7,251 bases of DNA. It comes from QHXM01 sp032160165. Its GTDB lineage: Bacteria > Acidobacteriota > Blastocatellia > Pyrinomonadales > Pyrinomonadaceae. Both the position numbers and the translations under genes were made by a program. The stretch is taken from assembly GCA_032160165.1 (NCBI GenBank), contig JAVHWA010000062.1:1-7251 (forward strand). The letters are read 5' to 3'. Below, piece after piece: positions 1-5,745 of the stretch (its first letter is position 1; every line of letters begins with the position of its first letter). The notes beneath the pieces were generated by a model. That model was not told the DNA's origin and did not search any database. It saw nothing but the letters and a program-made list of their open reading frames with translations.

Positions 1-1
1 G

Positions 2-421
2 GGCGCGTCCTTTTTGGAAAGCTTCGTCAACTACCCCACGTGGCGTCTGATCGGCGTGAACGAGTTCCGTGCATATCACCAGGCTATCAGCCCGTTGGTC
101 ATAGGCTATATGGTGATTCCGATGCTCATCACTACCTTGTTGACAATTCTCCTCTTCTGGTTCAGACCAGTTGCTATCCCACGATGGGCAATCGGGCTCG
201 CGCTGGTGCTTCAACTTATTATCTGGGCTTCCACTTTCGCCATTCAATTGCCGATTCAAGGGCAACTGAGCAGGGATGGTTTGTCGCTCCCGCTAATCGA
301 GCGGCTCATGTTCACCAACTGGTGGTTACGCAAAGTGCCACAAATTATCAATGCTTTCCTTTTCTTGTGGATGATGTCTTTATTGTTGAGGGTGAATTCC
401 CAACGTAGCGCCACTGCATAA
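2..421 (+). CDS. small multi-pass membrane protein, 5' end outside window (partial)
   Basis: The frame is open to the left edge of the window, so the gene very probably begins upstream. The TTG at 14 is only the first possible start codon inside the window and has no ribosome binding site. Counting from that TTG, about 135 residues are visible. Hydrophobic stretches lie at roughly residues 28-50, 58-80 and 108-125, joined by short polar loops, so this is an integral inner-membrane protein. The N-terminal visible part reads FVNYPTWRLIG followed by EFRAYHQA, a conserved-looking amphipathic segment ahead of the first helix. I have the impression of uncharacterised membrane proteins of about 150-165 residues with this layout, in which one more N-terminal helix would precede it. 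No catalytic motif is visible and I assign no function. It ends at TAA 419-421, 41 bases before the GrpB gene. Confidence 0.7.
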   Translation, partial: GASFLESFVNYPTWRLIGVNEFRAYHQAISPLVIGYMVIPMLITTLLTILLFWFRPVAIPRWAIGLALVLQLIIWASTFAIQLPIQGQLSRDGLSLPLIERLMFTNWWLRKVPQIINAFLFLWMMSLLLRVNSQRSATA

Positions 422-462
422 TACGCTGGTAGTTTGGAAGCTACTCATGAGATTCTTGATCC

Positions 463-999
463 ATGAGGAAAGTAGAAGTCGTCGCTCACGACCCTCATTG
501 GCGAGTTGCATTTGAGGCGGAGGCGACGCAGGTGGCTGCCGCGCTGGGGCCGAACGTTGTAGCCATCCATCACATCGGCAGCACCGCTATCCCCAACATA
601 TACGCAAAGCCGATCATAGATCTCTTGGTCGAGATGAGAGATATTGCTGAAGTAGATGAGCGGAGCTCGGCGATGGAGTCACTTGGTTATGAAGCGATGG
701 GCGAGTACGGCATTCCCGGCCGCAGGTTCTTCCGTAAGGATAACCGGGAAGGAATCAGGACACACCACATCCATGCGTTTGAGGCCGGCTCGGCGGAGGG
801 AGAACGTCACCTGGCGTTTCGCGATTACATGATTGCTCACGCCGAAGATGCACTGGAATACAGCGAGCTCAAGAGGAAGCTCGCGCAGGAACACTCGCAG
901 AGTATAGACGGATACATGGACGGCAAAGACGGTTTCATCAAAGAAATAGATCGCAGGGCAGCACAGTGGCGTGCGTCGCATGACGGTTTGGGTTTGTGA
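463..999 (+). CDS. GrpB family protein (UPF0157, nucleotidyltransferase-like fold)
   Basis: This 178-residue protein has the normal length for the GrpB/UPF0157 family. Seen directly: HIGSTAIP at residues 37-44 and AKPIIDLLVEM at 48-58, the family hallmark, in which the GS pair and Asp53 resemble the GS...D signature of the nucleotidyltransferase superfamily. The family-typical THHIHAF follows at 100-106, HLAFRDYM at 116-123, and a C-terminal helix that includes DGKDGFIKEIDRRA. The usual PG after the GSTAVP-type motif is PN here, a mild deviation. The protein should be cytoplasmic. Known members are linked to nucleotidyl transfer or coenzyme-A-related functions in some fusions, but the substrate of stand-alone GrpB proteins is not established. 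The ATG at 463 begins the conserved N-terminus (RKVEVVAHDPHW), so the start is sound although the upstream ribosome binding site is weak. The glycosyltransferase gene starts 15 bases after the stop. Confidence 0.93.
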   Translation: MRKVEVVAHDPHWRVAFEAEATQVAAALGPNVVAIHHIGSTAIPNIYAKPIIDLLVEMRDIAEVDERSSAMESLGYEAMGEYGIPGRRFFRKDNREGIRTHHIHAFEAGSAEGERHLAFRDYMIAHAEDALEYSELKRKLAQEHSQSIDGYMDGKDGFIKEIDRRAAQWRASHDGLGL

Positions 1000-1014
1000 G
1001 TATCACAGCTTGCC

Positions 1015-2337
1015 ATGAAGAAAAGAGTGGTTTTCACCACCTGGGGATCGTTTGGCGATCTTCATCCGTACATGGCACTCGCGCTTGAGTTGCAAGAGCG
1101 CGGCCATCATTCTGTAATCGCAACGTCGCCCCTTTACCGCGAGAAGGTTGAAGCGGCGGGAATCGCTTTTCATCCAATACGCCCTGATCTTCCGCCGCCT
1201 GACTCTGAAACAGCCGCTGAGATCATTCGCCGTGTATCGAATTCTCGTTGGGGTCCAGGTTACCTTTTTCGAGAACTGCTCGTTCCGCACCTTCGCGAAA
1301 CCTATGTTGATACGCTTGCTGCCGTGACAGCAGAAGGCGGGGCCGATTTACTTGTCTCGCATCAGGTTCCATTAACAGCACCGCTGGTTGCGGAGAAGAC
1401 AGGGATTAAATGGATCTCATCTGTGCTTTTTCCGATCGCCTTTGCTTCCGCCTATGACCCCCCGACCCCGCCGCAGTTGCCCGCACTTCGAACACTCGCC
1501 GCAACTCATCCATTGGTCGCGCGAACGCTCTTCGGTTTAGGCAAGTGGACTACAAGATCATGGTTCGAGCCGATCCATCAGTTGCGTAAAGAATTAGGCT
1601 TGCTGCCGAAGGGAAATCCGATCTTTGAAGGACAACATTCGCCAACGCTCGTGCTCGCGTTGTTCTCGAAACTGATTGCTCCTATTCAGCCCGACTTTCC
1701 GCCCAACACGAGTATCACAGGCTTCCCTTTTTATGATCGAAAAGATGGACAGCCCCCGTCGTCTGAGTTGTCGCGCTTTCTGGATGAAGGCGAGCCGCCG
1801 ATTCTGTTCACGCTTGGTTCGTCGCTTGTGTGGATCGCCAAAGATTTCTACCGTGTCAGCATTGAGGCAGCGCAGAGACTGGGAAAGCGGGCATTACTGC
1901 TCATCGGCGACAAGCGAAATCAACCGCAAGCAAAATTACCTGATGGAATGGCCGCGTTTGATTACGCGCCACATAATTTAGTAATGCCGCGCGCCAGCGC
2001 TACGGTTCATCAGGGCGGCATCGGCACAACCGGGCAAGCATTAAGAGCAGGTCAGCCGATGCTTATTGTTCCCTTTGGACAAGATCAGCCAGACAACGCG
2101 CGACGATGCGTGCAGCTTGGAGTCGGGCGGACGCTCTCGCCCTCTCGCTTCACAGTTCCCCGCGTTGTCAGTGAATTATCAGAGTTGCTTAGTAAGCCCG
2201 CGTACCGGGAACAGGCAGCAAAGGTTGGGCAACGAGTAAGAGATGAAAATGGAACGAAAACAGCGTGTGATGCGATTGAAGAAGTGCTGCACGGTAGGGG
2301 GCGGGATAGCGCGCCTCTTCCCCTAACAGCGGGATGA
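1015..2337 (+). CDS. UGT-like glycosyltransferase (GT1 family, GT-B fold)
   Basis: This 440-residue protein has the two Rossmann-like halves of a GT-B enzyme. The N-terminal half begins with the strand VVFTTWGSFGDLHPYMALA (residues 5-23), the GS.GD.HP motif of acceptor-side domains in the UDP-glycosyltransferase and RhlB/macrolide glycosyltransferase group. The C-terminal half has ILFTLGSS (263-270) and the nucleotide-sugar binding signature: HNLVMPRASATVHQGGIGTT at 320-339, where His332 would contact the diphosphate, then GQPMLIVPFGQDQPDNA at 346-362. It should transfer a hexose or deoxyhexose from an NDP-sugar to a hydrophobic acceptor such as a lipid, sterol or polyketide. The acceptor cannot be read from the sequence. 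There is no signal peptide or membrane segment, so it is cytoplasmic or peripheral. The last dozen residues (DSAPLPLTAG and before) look like an unconserved tail. The start follows the GrpB stop by 15 bases, suggesting co-transcription. Confidence 0.92.
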   Translation: MKKRVVFTTWGSFGDLHPYMALALELQERGHHSVIATSPLYREKVEAAGIAFHPIRPDLPPPDSETAAEIIRRVSNSRWGPGYLFRELLVPHLRETYVDTLAAVTAEGGADLLVSHQVPLTAPLVAEKTGIKWISSVLFPIAFASAYDPPTPPQLPALRTLAATHPLVARTLFGLGKWTTRSWFEPIHQLRKELGLLPKGNPIFEGQHSPTLVLALFSKLIAPIQPDFPPNTSITGFPFYDRKDGQPPSSELSRFLDEGEPPILFTLGSSLVWIAKDFYRVSIEAAQRLGKRALLLIGDKRNQPQAKLPDGMAAFDYAPHNLVMPRASATVHQGGIGTTGQALRAGQPMLIVPFGQDQPDNARRCVQLGVGRTLSPSRFTVPRVVSELSELLSKPAYREQAAKVGQRVRDENGTKTACDAIEEVLHGRGRDSAPLPLTAG

Positions 2338-2391
2338 ATGTCGAATACCTCAGGCTCCCTGCCGATCAATTCCGGCGTTGAGCAGAATGGT

Positions 2392-2430
2392 ATTTTCCGA
2401 GCGCGCTCGCGAAAATGGTTCGCGCGAGCG
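2392..2430 (+). promoter_or_regulatory. two mutually exclusive hairpins in the leader of the VOC gene
   Basis: Positions 2398-2409 are a perfect 12-base palindrome, CGAGCGCGCTCG, flanked by ATTTTC (2392-2397) and GAAAAT (2411-2416), which also pair with a single bulged C at 2410. The right half of this structure can instead pair with downstream sequence: CGCTCGCG at 2404-2411 is complementary over 8 bases to CGCGAGCG at 2423-2430, with an 11-base loop. The two folds share bases 2404-2411, so they cannot form together. The second one ends two bases before the AAGGAGGAG ribosome binding site. The first could act as a protein-binding palindrome in DNA instead. The pairing is seen in the sequence; any regulatory role is inference. 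Confidence 0.5.
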
Positions 2431-2432
2431 TC

Positions 2433-2441
2433 AAGGAGGAG
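2433..2441 (+). promoter_or_regulatory. ribosome binding site of the VOC gene (decides the start)
   Basis: AAGGAGGAG lies about 8-9 bases before ATG 2450 and is a near-complete Shine-Dalgarno sequence. The reading frame is open further upstream to a TTG at 2378, but that start has no comparable site and would put the GC-rich palindrome inside the coding region. Confidence 0.8.
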
Positions 2442-2449
2442 ATAATCAA

Positions 2450-2806
2450 ATGTCGATCGATAACGCACTGGCCAGTGTTGCGGTGAAGGACCTCAAGGCT
2501 GCGGTGGCATGGTACGAGCAACTCTTCGAAAGGCCGGCAGATTCGACGCCGATGCCTGAGGTGGCCGAGTGGAAGTTCCCGCGAGGTGGCTGGCTGCAGG
2601 TGTATCAACTTCCAGAACGCGCGGGGCATGGATCGTTCACTCTGGCCGTAAGTGATATCAACCAAGTGGTGGCTCACGCGCAAAAGCTCGGCATCGACAC
2701 CAGCAACCAATCGTCGGGTGCAATGGTGAAGACGTTGATGATTGTAGATCCGGACGGCAATCACATCGCGTTCGCTGAAACGTTGGACAAAGGTCTTGCC
2801 CGGTAG
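2450..2806 (+). CDS. VOC family (glyoxalase/bleomycin-resistance fold) protein
   Basis: This 118-residue protein starts at ATG 2450, directly after a strong ribosome binding site. It has one full vicinal-oxygen-chelate module arrangement: strand and helix NALASVAVKDLKAAVAWYEQLF at residues 5-26, a middle strand WLQVYQ (48-53), a second half beginning GSFTLAVSDINQVVAHAQKLGI (61-82), and the closing TLMIVDPDGNHIAFAE (95-110). Glu110 occupies the place of the usual metal-ligand glutamate. A histidine in the first strand, common in metal-dependent glyoxalases, is absent (Ala8 and Val10 instead), so a glyoxalase I activity is not assured. Members of this fold include lyases, dioxygenases, resistance proteins that sequester drugs, and non-catalytic binders. 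It should be cytoplasmic. The next gene starts 25 bases after its TAG stop. Confidence 0.88.
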   Translation: MSIDNALASVAVKDLKAAVAWYEQLFERPADSTPMPEVAEWKFPRGGWLQVYQLPERAGHGSFTLAVSDINQVVAHAQKLGIDTSNQSSGAMVKTLMIVDPDGNHIAFAETLDKGLAR

Positions 2807-2831
2807 ACCCGGATAGAGGAATCTGAAGGAC

Positions 2832-3362
2832 ATGCGTCGATCCGCCTTTTACCTAATGGTTGCTTTGCTCGCATTCGCGGTAGGCACTGCTTCGGTCTCG
2901 CTCTGGTTAAAAGTCCGTCATTCTTGTTCCGCGACAATTACACGCGGTGAGAACACTTCTTCCGGTGCAACACGCGCTCAACCAAAAAGAGAGTACGAAG
3001 AGGAACTTTGCGGAAGAGGAATGCCAAGAGATGGAGCATCCATCGCCTTCAGCGATTGGCACACATCTGATGGGATGAGTTTTTCTATTACAAGTGAATA
3101 TCATACCTCTTCTGAGCGGGCTAATCGGGAGTTGCAAGCTGCTATTAAGAAGGCAGCGAGAATTATCAAACGAGAGCCGTTGTTTGATTGGAAGGGCCGA
3201 CCGGTCGGAGAAAAGGTCATCGCAACCTTTCCTTCCGCGTATTCCAGATACGGTAAGATGGCATTCCTTTTGACGTATGACTCAACCTTTAGAGATGTAA
3301 GTAGCACATCCTTGGAAAACCTCTTTGCATACGAAATGGATTGCAATGGGCAGTTGCCCTAA
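2832..3362 (+). CDS. uncharacterised signal-anchored or secreted protein
   Basis: This 176-residue protein is not one I can assign to a named family. It starts MRRSAF followed by a hydrophobic stretch at about residues 6-26, with the positive charges on the N-terminal side, which fits a signal anchor or uncleaved signal peptide placing the rest outside the inner membrane. Residues 33-58 are polar and low in structure. A probable globular domain at about 65-176 contains a helix SERANRELQAAIKKAARIIK (93-112), then a segment WKGRPVGEKVIATFP (120-134), typical of a helix leading into a beta-sheet. Cys32, Cys60 and Cys171 lie outside the helix and could form a disulfide. An AGAGGA at 2815-2820 is an acceptable ribosome binding site for ATG 2832. 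The helix-then-GxxVGE pattern resembles small exported proteins I associate with Blastocatellia, which is a recollection and not a database result. It lies 25 bases after the VOC gene and may be co-transcribed. Confidence 0.75.
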   Translation: MRRSAFYLMVALLAFAVGTASVSLWLKVRHSCSATITRGENTSSGATRAQPKREYEEELCGRGMPRDGASIAFSDWHTSDGMSFSITSEYHTSSERANRELQAAIKKAARIIKREPLFDWKGRPVGEKVIATFPSAYSRYGKMAFLLTYDSTFRDVSSTSLENLFAYEMDCNGQLP

Positions 3363-3396
3363 GGCCCACTAGCAACCCGGCGCTAGAGCGTGTGTG

Positions 3397-3419
3397 ACAA
3401 CCTGTTACCCGGTTGTTTT
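3397..3419 (+). terminator. weak intrinsic terminator
   Basis: ACAACC at 3397-3402 pairs with GGTTGT at 3411-3416 across an 8-base loop, and TTT follows directly (3417-3419). It sits 35 bases after the stop of the signal-anchored protein gene. The stem is only 6 base pairs and the T-run is short, so termination would be partial. An additional 5-base stem, CTAGC/GCTAG (3369-3373 with 3382-3386), lies just upstream. Confidence 0.35.
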
Positions 3420-3457
3420 CGCGTCCAGTGCTAAACCAATTCATGTGATCGCCGAAA

Positions 3458-3504
3458 GATCAACGTTGACGTGAGGTGATTTCGACTTAGCTCATGCGTT
3501 GATC
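3458..3504 (+). promoter_or_regulatory. inverted repeat and unpaired Shine-Dalgarno-like sequence before the DapB homologue
   Basis: GATCAACG at 3458-3465 is the exact complement of CGTTGATC at 3497-3504, making an 8-base stem with a 31-base loop that ends 12 bases before ATG 3517. The left arm is also part of a separate perfect 10-base palindrome, TCAACGTTGA (3460-3469). In the loop sits GAGGTGAT (3473-3480), a strong match to the anti-Shine-Dalgarno complement. The only ATG at a plausible distance downstream is 3494, which opens the two-codon frame ATG CGT TGA. These could be leader control elements or an operator; function is inference. Confidence 0.3.
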
Positions 3505-3516
3505 GAGTTTGAGCTT

Positions 3517-4314
3517 ATGAAACTCAAAGTATGCGTTTCCGGAGCCAGCGGATGGGTTGGAAGGCCTCTTTGTCTGGCGGTCTCTGCAACAGACGACTTG
3601 ATCCTTGTAGGCGCTGTCTCTCCCACTAATAAGGGTCGTAAGCTGAAAGATGTTATCAGTGAGTCGAGCCTTGATCTGACGGTCAGCGGGTCGGTCGCAG
3701 AAGCCCTCGACACGTCGACCGATGTCCTGGTCGATTACACTAATGCAGACGCGGTGAGAGGTAATGTGATGACGGCTATCGGCAAGGGCGTCCACGTTGT
3801 CATTGGCTCGTCCGGCCTGACCGACGAAGACTTTACTGAGATCAACCAAGCTGCTTTAGAGCACCACGTCGGCGTGATAGCTGCCGGTAATTTCGCCATC
3901 ACGGCGGTGTTGCTACAACGCTTTGCTTGCGAGGCGGCAAAATATTTGAGTCATTGGGAGATCGTTGATTACGCCTCGGACGCTAAACGAGATGCACCCA
4001 GCGGAACGACAAGAGAGCTGGCTTTTCGACTTTCAGAAATCAGGAGACCGCAAGTCACGCACCCGATCAGTGAAACGATCGGAGAGAGAGATAGTCGAGG
4101 TACGACTTTAAACGGAAGTCAGATTCATTCGATTCGTCTGCCCGGTTATGTCATTAGCGTCGAGGCGATATTTGGCGCCCCGGATGAGCGTTTGACCATT
4201 CGTCACGATGCCGGCAGCGGAGCAGGGCCGTACATCCAGGGCACTCTGTTAGCGGTCCGTGAAGTGAGCAACCATGTCGGGTTGATCAGAGGGTTGGAAA
4301 GGATTATGAAGTAA
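3517..4314 (+). CDS. dapB: DapB-family 4-hydroxy-tetrahydrodipicolinate reductase homologue with altered active site
   Basis: Starting from ATG 3517 this is a 265-residue protein, close to the usual 240-275 of DapB. Seen directly: the nicotinamide-dinucleotide loop VCVSGASGWVGR (5-16, standing for GAxGRMGR), VLVDYTNADAV (70-80), GVHVVIGSSGLTDEDF (91-106), AAGNFAIT (122-129), and the signature DAKRDAPSGT (155-164). DapB reduces 4-hydroxy-tetrahydrodipicolinate with NAD(P)H in lysine and diaminopimelate synthesis, in the cytoplasm. The canonical EAHHRHKVDAPSGT motif is changed: Lys157 and the DAPSGT loop are kept, but the two histidines, including the proton donor equivalent to E. coli His159, are Ala153 and Ser154. 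The PNFS motif reads GNFA. This could be a divergent true DapB or a reductase paralogue with another substrate. No other lysine genes are nearby. An in-frame TTG at 3499 is the alternative start, but ATG gives the conserved KVCVSGASG N-terminus. Confidence 0.88.
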   Translation: MKLKVCVSGASGWVGRPLCLAVSATDDLILVGAVSPTNKGRKLKDVISESSLDLTVSGSVAEALDTSTDVLVDYTNADAVRGNVMTAIGKGVHVVIGSSGLTDEDFTEINQAALEHHVGVIAAGNFAITAVLLQRFACEAAKYLSHWEIVDYASDAKRDAPSGTTRELAFRLSEIRRPQVTHPISETIGERDSRGTTLNGSQIHSIRLPGYVISVEAIFGAPDERLTIRHDAGSGAGPYIQGTLLAVREVSNHVGLIRGLERIMK

Positions 4315-4355
4315 CGCGCCGGCGGCGCCGACCGTTGGCCGGACTTTGAGCTAGC

Positions 4356-4969
4356 ATGGCGAGCCAAGCATTGGAAAAGTTTCGGCAAAGCATGAACATA
4401 GGCTACTACGAGTGCAAGACGGCATCGGCTATGACCTCAATGCACTTGCCGGGCTGCCTCCAGAGGATCGCGTGCATGCCGAGGACCTGGTGATTGCTCG
4501 TCACGCCGCCGATTGGAGGGACGTCGAAGCGCTTGACCATATCGGCTCCGACCGGGCGCTGCACGAGCTGAAGAAAGCTTTGCTGGCCCAATCTCTTGAC
4601 GTCCGGATTGAAGCCGCCGAACGGCTTGCCAGGAGAAAGCTACTCGACGAAAGCGCCATCGAGAAAGTTATCGTTGACGCGCTCGATCGCACCACAATTC
4701 TCGACGGGATGGTTAAGACTTTGCGCTTCGCAACCGCCTACCCAACACCGGCGGTGCGCAGCAAGCTCTTGTCCTGCGCCCTGCATGGTAACGATGACAT
4801 TCGCGTGCACGCCGCCGCTCTGGTCCATTTTCTTTACGGAGGCTCATCGGAGCCTTTCGATTGGGCCTTCAGACCTTTCTACCTACAGTTCGGGTCCGAG
4901 AACCGGGAAGTGCGACAGTCTGCGTATCTGGAACTCTGTGCCAGGATCGGAGTCGAGCCGCATGACTAA
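4356..4969 (+). CDS. HEAT-repeat-like protein with an apparent one-base frameshift near the start
   Basis: The uninterrupted part runs from GTG 4412 to TAA 4967-4969 (185 codons). It is alpha-helical with repeated pairs of helices, for example LDVRIEAAERLARR, DDIRVHAAALVHFLYGG and REVRQSAYLELCARIG, in the style of HEAT/PBS-lyase-like repeats that mediate protein contacts. GTG 4412 has no ribosome binding site. In another frame, ATG 4356 opens codons reading MASQALEKFRQSMNIGYYE and then TG at 4413-4414. One missing base there (TGG, Trp) would join it to QDGIGYDLNAL and give a 204-residue protein. The joined text matches my memory of HEAT-repeat proteins beginning ...KFRQSMNIGYxEWxDGIGYDL. So the gene is probably 4356-4969 with a one-base deletion, from true mutation or a sequencing error. 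It begins 41 bases after the DapB homologue. The binding partner and role are unknown. Confidence 0.75.
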
Positions 4970-5309
4970 CCCGTGAACGTCGCGCGCATGTCACTTCATA
5001 GTCAAAGTTCTCTTGTGAACCAGACCAGACGAAGAATATGAGGAAAGCGATAGAAAGACTAAAAAGGGCGCCGTATAGTTAGCAGGGGAGCACCTGCACT
5101 CAAACTACGAAGCCGGTGTCCTGCAGTCCATCCCTTCCGGTTCTGAGCCCGGGATCTCGTTGACAACCCCGACACATACGGAATACCGTGCGCGATTGGA
5201 ATCTCAATCGAGCTTGATGCTATCGGATTCCAGTGATTTCTACTCGCCGTACTTCACTATTAAGCGCTACGGCAAGGGGCTGGCACAAAACCTCATAGGA
5301 GAGCTCGTG
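4970..5309. other. 340-base stretch with no supported gene
   Basis: I see no RNA gene or mobile element here. It contains a 14-codon frame, ATG 5038 to TAG 5080-5082 (MRKAIERLKRAPYS), without a clear ribosome binding site; a small hairpin GCAGG/CCTGC around 5083-5097; and a consensus -35 hexamer TTGACA at 5160-5165 that lacks a good -10 at 16-18 bases. From that TTG a 50-codon frame runs without a stop into the next gene. Its text (SSDFYSPYFTIKRYGKGLAQ and so on) looks protein-like, but it has no ribosome binding site. Confidence 0.4.
5297..5303 (+). promoter_or_regulatory. ribosome binding site deciding the start of the 56-residue membrane protein
   Basis: AGGAGAG at 5297-5303 lies at a good distance from ATG 5310, with an immediately preceding in-frame GTG 5307. 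It favours a short protein over the long TTG-initiated reading from 5160. Confidence 0.65.
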
Positions 5310-5480
5310 ATGAAAAAAATACCGCTCTTGGCAGTGCTGTTCGCGTTGCTGCAACCGGCGTGCAGTCTATCCGTAAAGTCTAATGGGGAGGAACTGGTGC
5401 CGACTTGGGTCCCTCCTTTGGCGACTGTTCTATTGGTCGGTGTCATTCTCTATTTCGTGATTCGGCGGCGGCGTAAATAG
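5310..5480 (+). CDS. 56-residue membrane protein, possibly a small lipoprotein
   Basis: ATG 5310 follows an AGGAGAG ribosome binding site and is immediately followed by MKKIPLLAVLFALLQPACSL, a typical signal-sequence layout of lysines, a hydrophobic core and a small-residue/Cys end. Cys18 could be lipidated, but the preceding LQPA is a poor lipobox (Gln at -3, Pro at -2), so ordinary cleavage or a retained helix are also possible. After a short polar loop (VKSNGEELVPTW) comes a second hydrophobic segment, about residues 31-50 (PPLATVLLVGVILYFVI), and the protein ends RRRRK, a strong stop-transfer and cytoplasmic anchor. The likely topology is a periplasmic loop with the C-terminus in the cytoplasm. 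I do not recognise the family. The gene stands alone: 340 bases of non-coding sequence precede it and 265 bases follow. Confidence 0.65.
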   Translation: MKKIPLLAVLFALLQPACSLSVKSNGEELVPTWVPPLATVLLVGVILYFVIRRRRK

Positions 5481-5745
5481 AGCTTATCCCGCAACTTTGT
5501 GTGACCTGGTCTGTTCGTGGGTCGCAACCAAAACAATTTCTTATCGCGTGGGTTCATTGTAGGACCCTGCTCGGCCGCTGGCGACAGTCGGTACAAGTTC
5601 ATTCGCACGGAGAAGATTGACCAGAGTGCAGGCCTCAATGCTTTCCACGGGCCTTACATCTTCAGTTCGACCCGTCTCGCGCTGGCGCTTGAACCCTGAC
5701 ATTCGTGGCTAATTGCTGATCGGTTCGGTATAGGAGGAGGTTACT
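5481..5745. other. 265-base intergenic region with a doubtful 60-codon frame
   Basis: A frame from GTG 5517 to TGA 5697-5699 encodes 60 residues (including GPYIFSSTRLALALEP at the end). It has no ribosome binding site, no hydrophobic segment and no motif that I recognise. It may be a decayed fragment or chance. The 3' end of the region carries the leader of the lipoprotein gene. Confidence 0.25.
5732..5740 (+). promoter_or_regulatory. ribosome binding site of the lipoprotein gene
   Basis: AGGAGGAGG lies 5-9 bases before ATG 5746. It is one of the two strongest Shine-Dalgarno sequences in the window, along with that of the VOC gene. Confidence 0.75.

Noticed and set aside
679..981. Open frame of 100 codons on the minus strand
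   Set aside because: It lies entirely inside the well-supported GrpB gene, with no motif or ribosome binding site of its own.
2310..2390. Possible integron attC site (CCTAAC near 2323 and GTTGAGC near 2377, with loosely complementary inner arms)
   Set aside because: The arms need several gaps to pair, the left core does not fit RYYYAAC, and no similar site follows the other genes.
2366..2833. Minus-strand frame of 155 codons opposite the VOC gene
   Set aside because: The + strand reading has a strong ribosome binding site and a recognised fold; the minus reading is rich in His and Arg and lacks family features, as expected of a shadow.
5083..5160. Possible structured RNA in the GC-rich gap after the HEAT-like gene
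   Set aside because: Only short stems such as GCAGG/CCTGC can be found, and no known RNA class motif is present.
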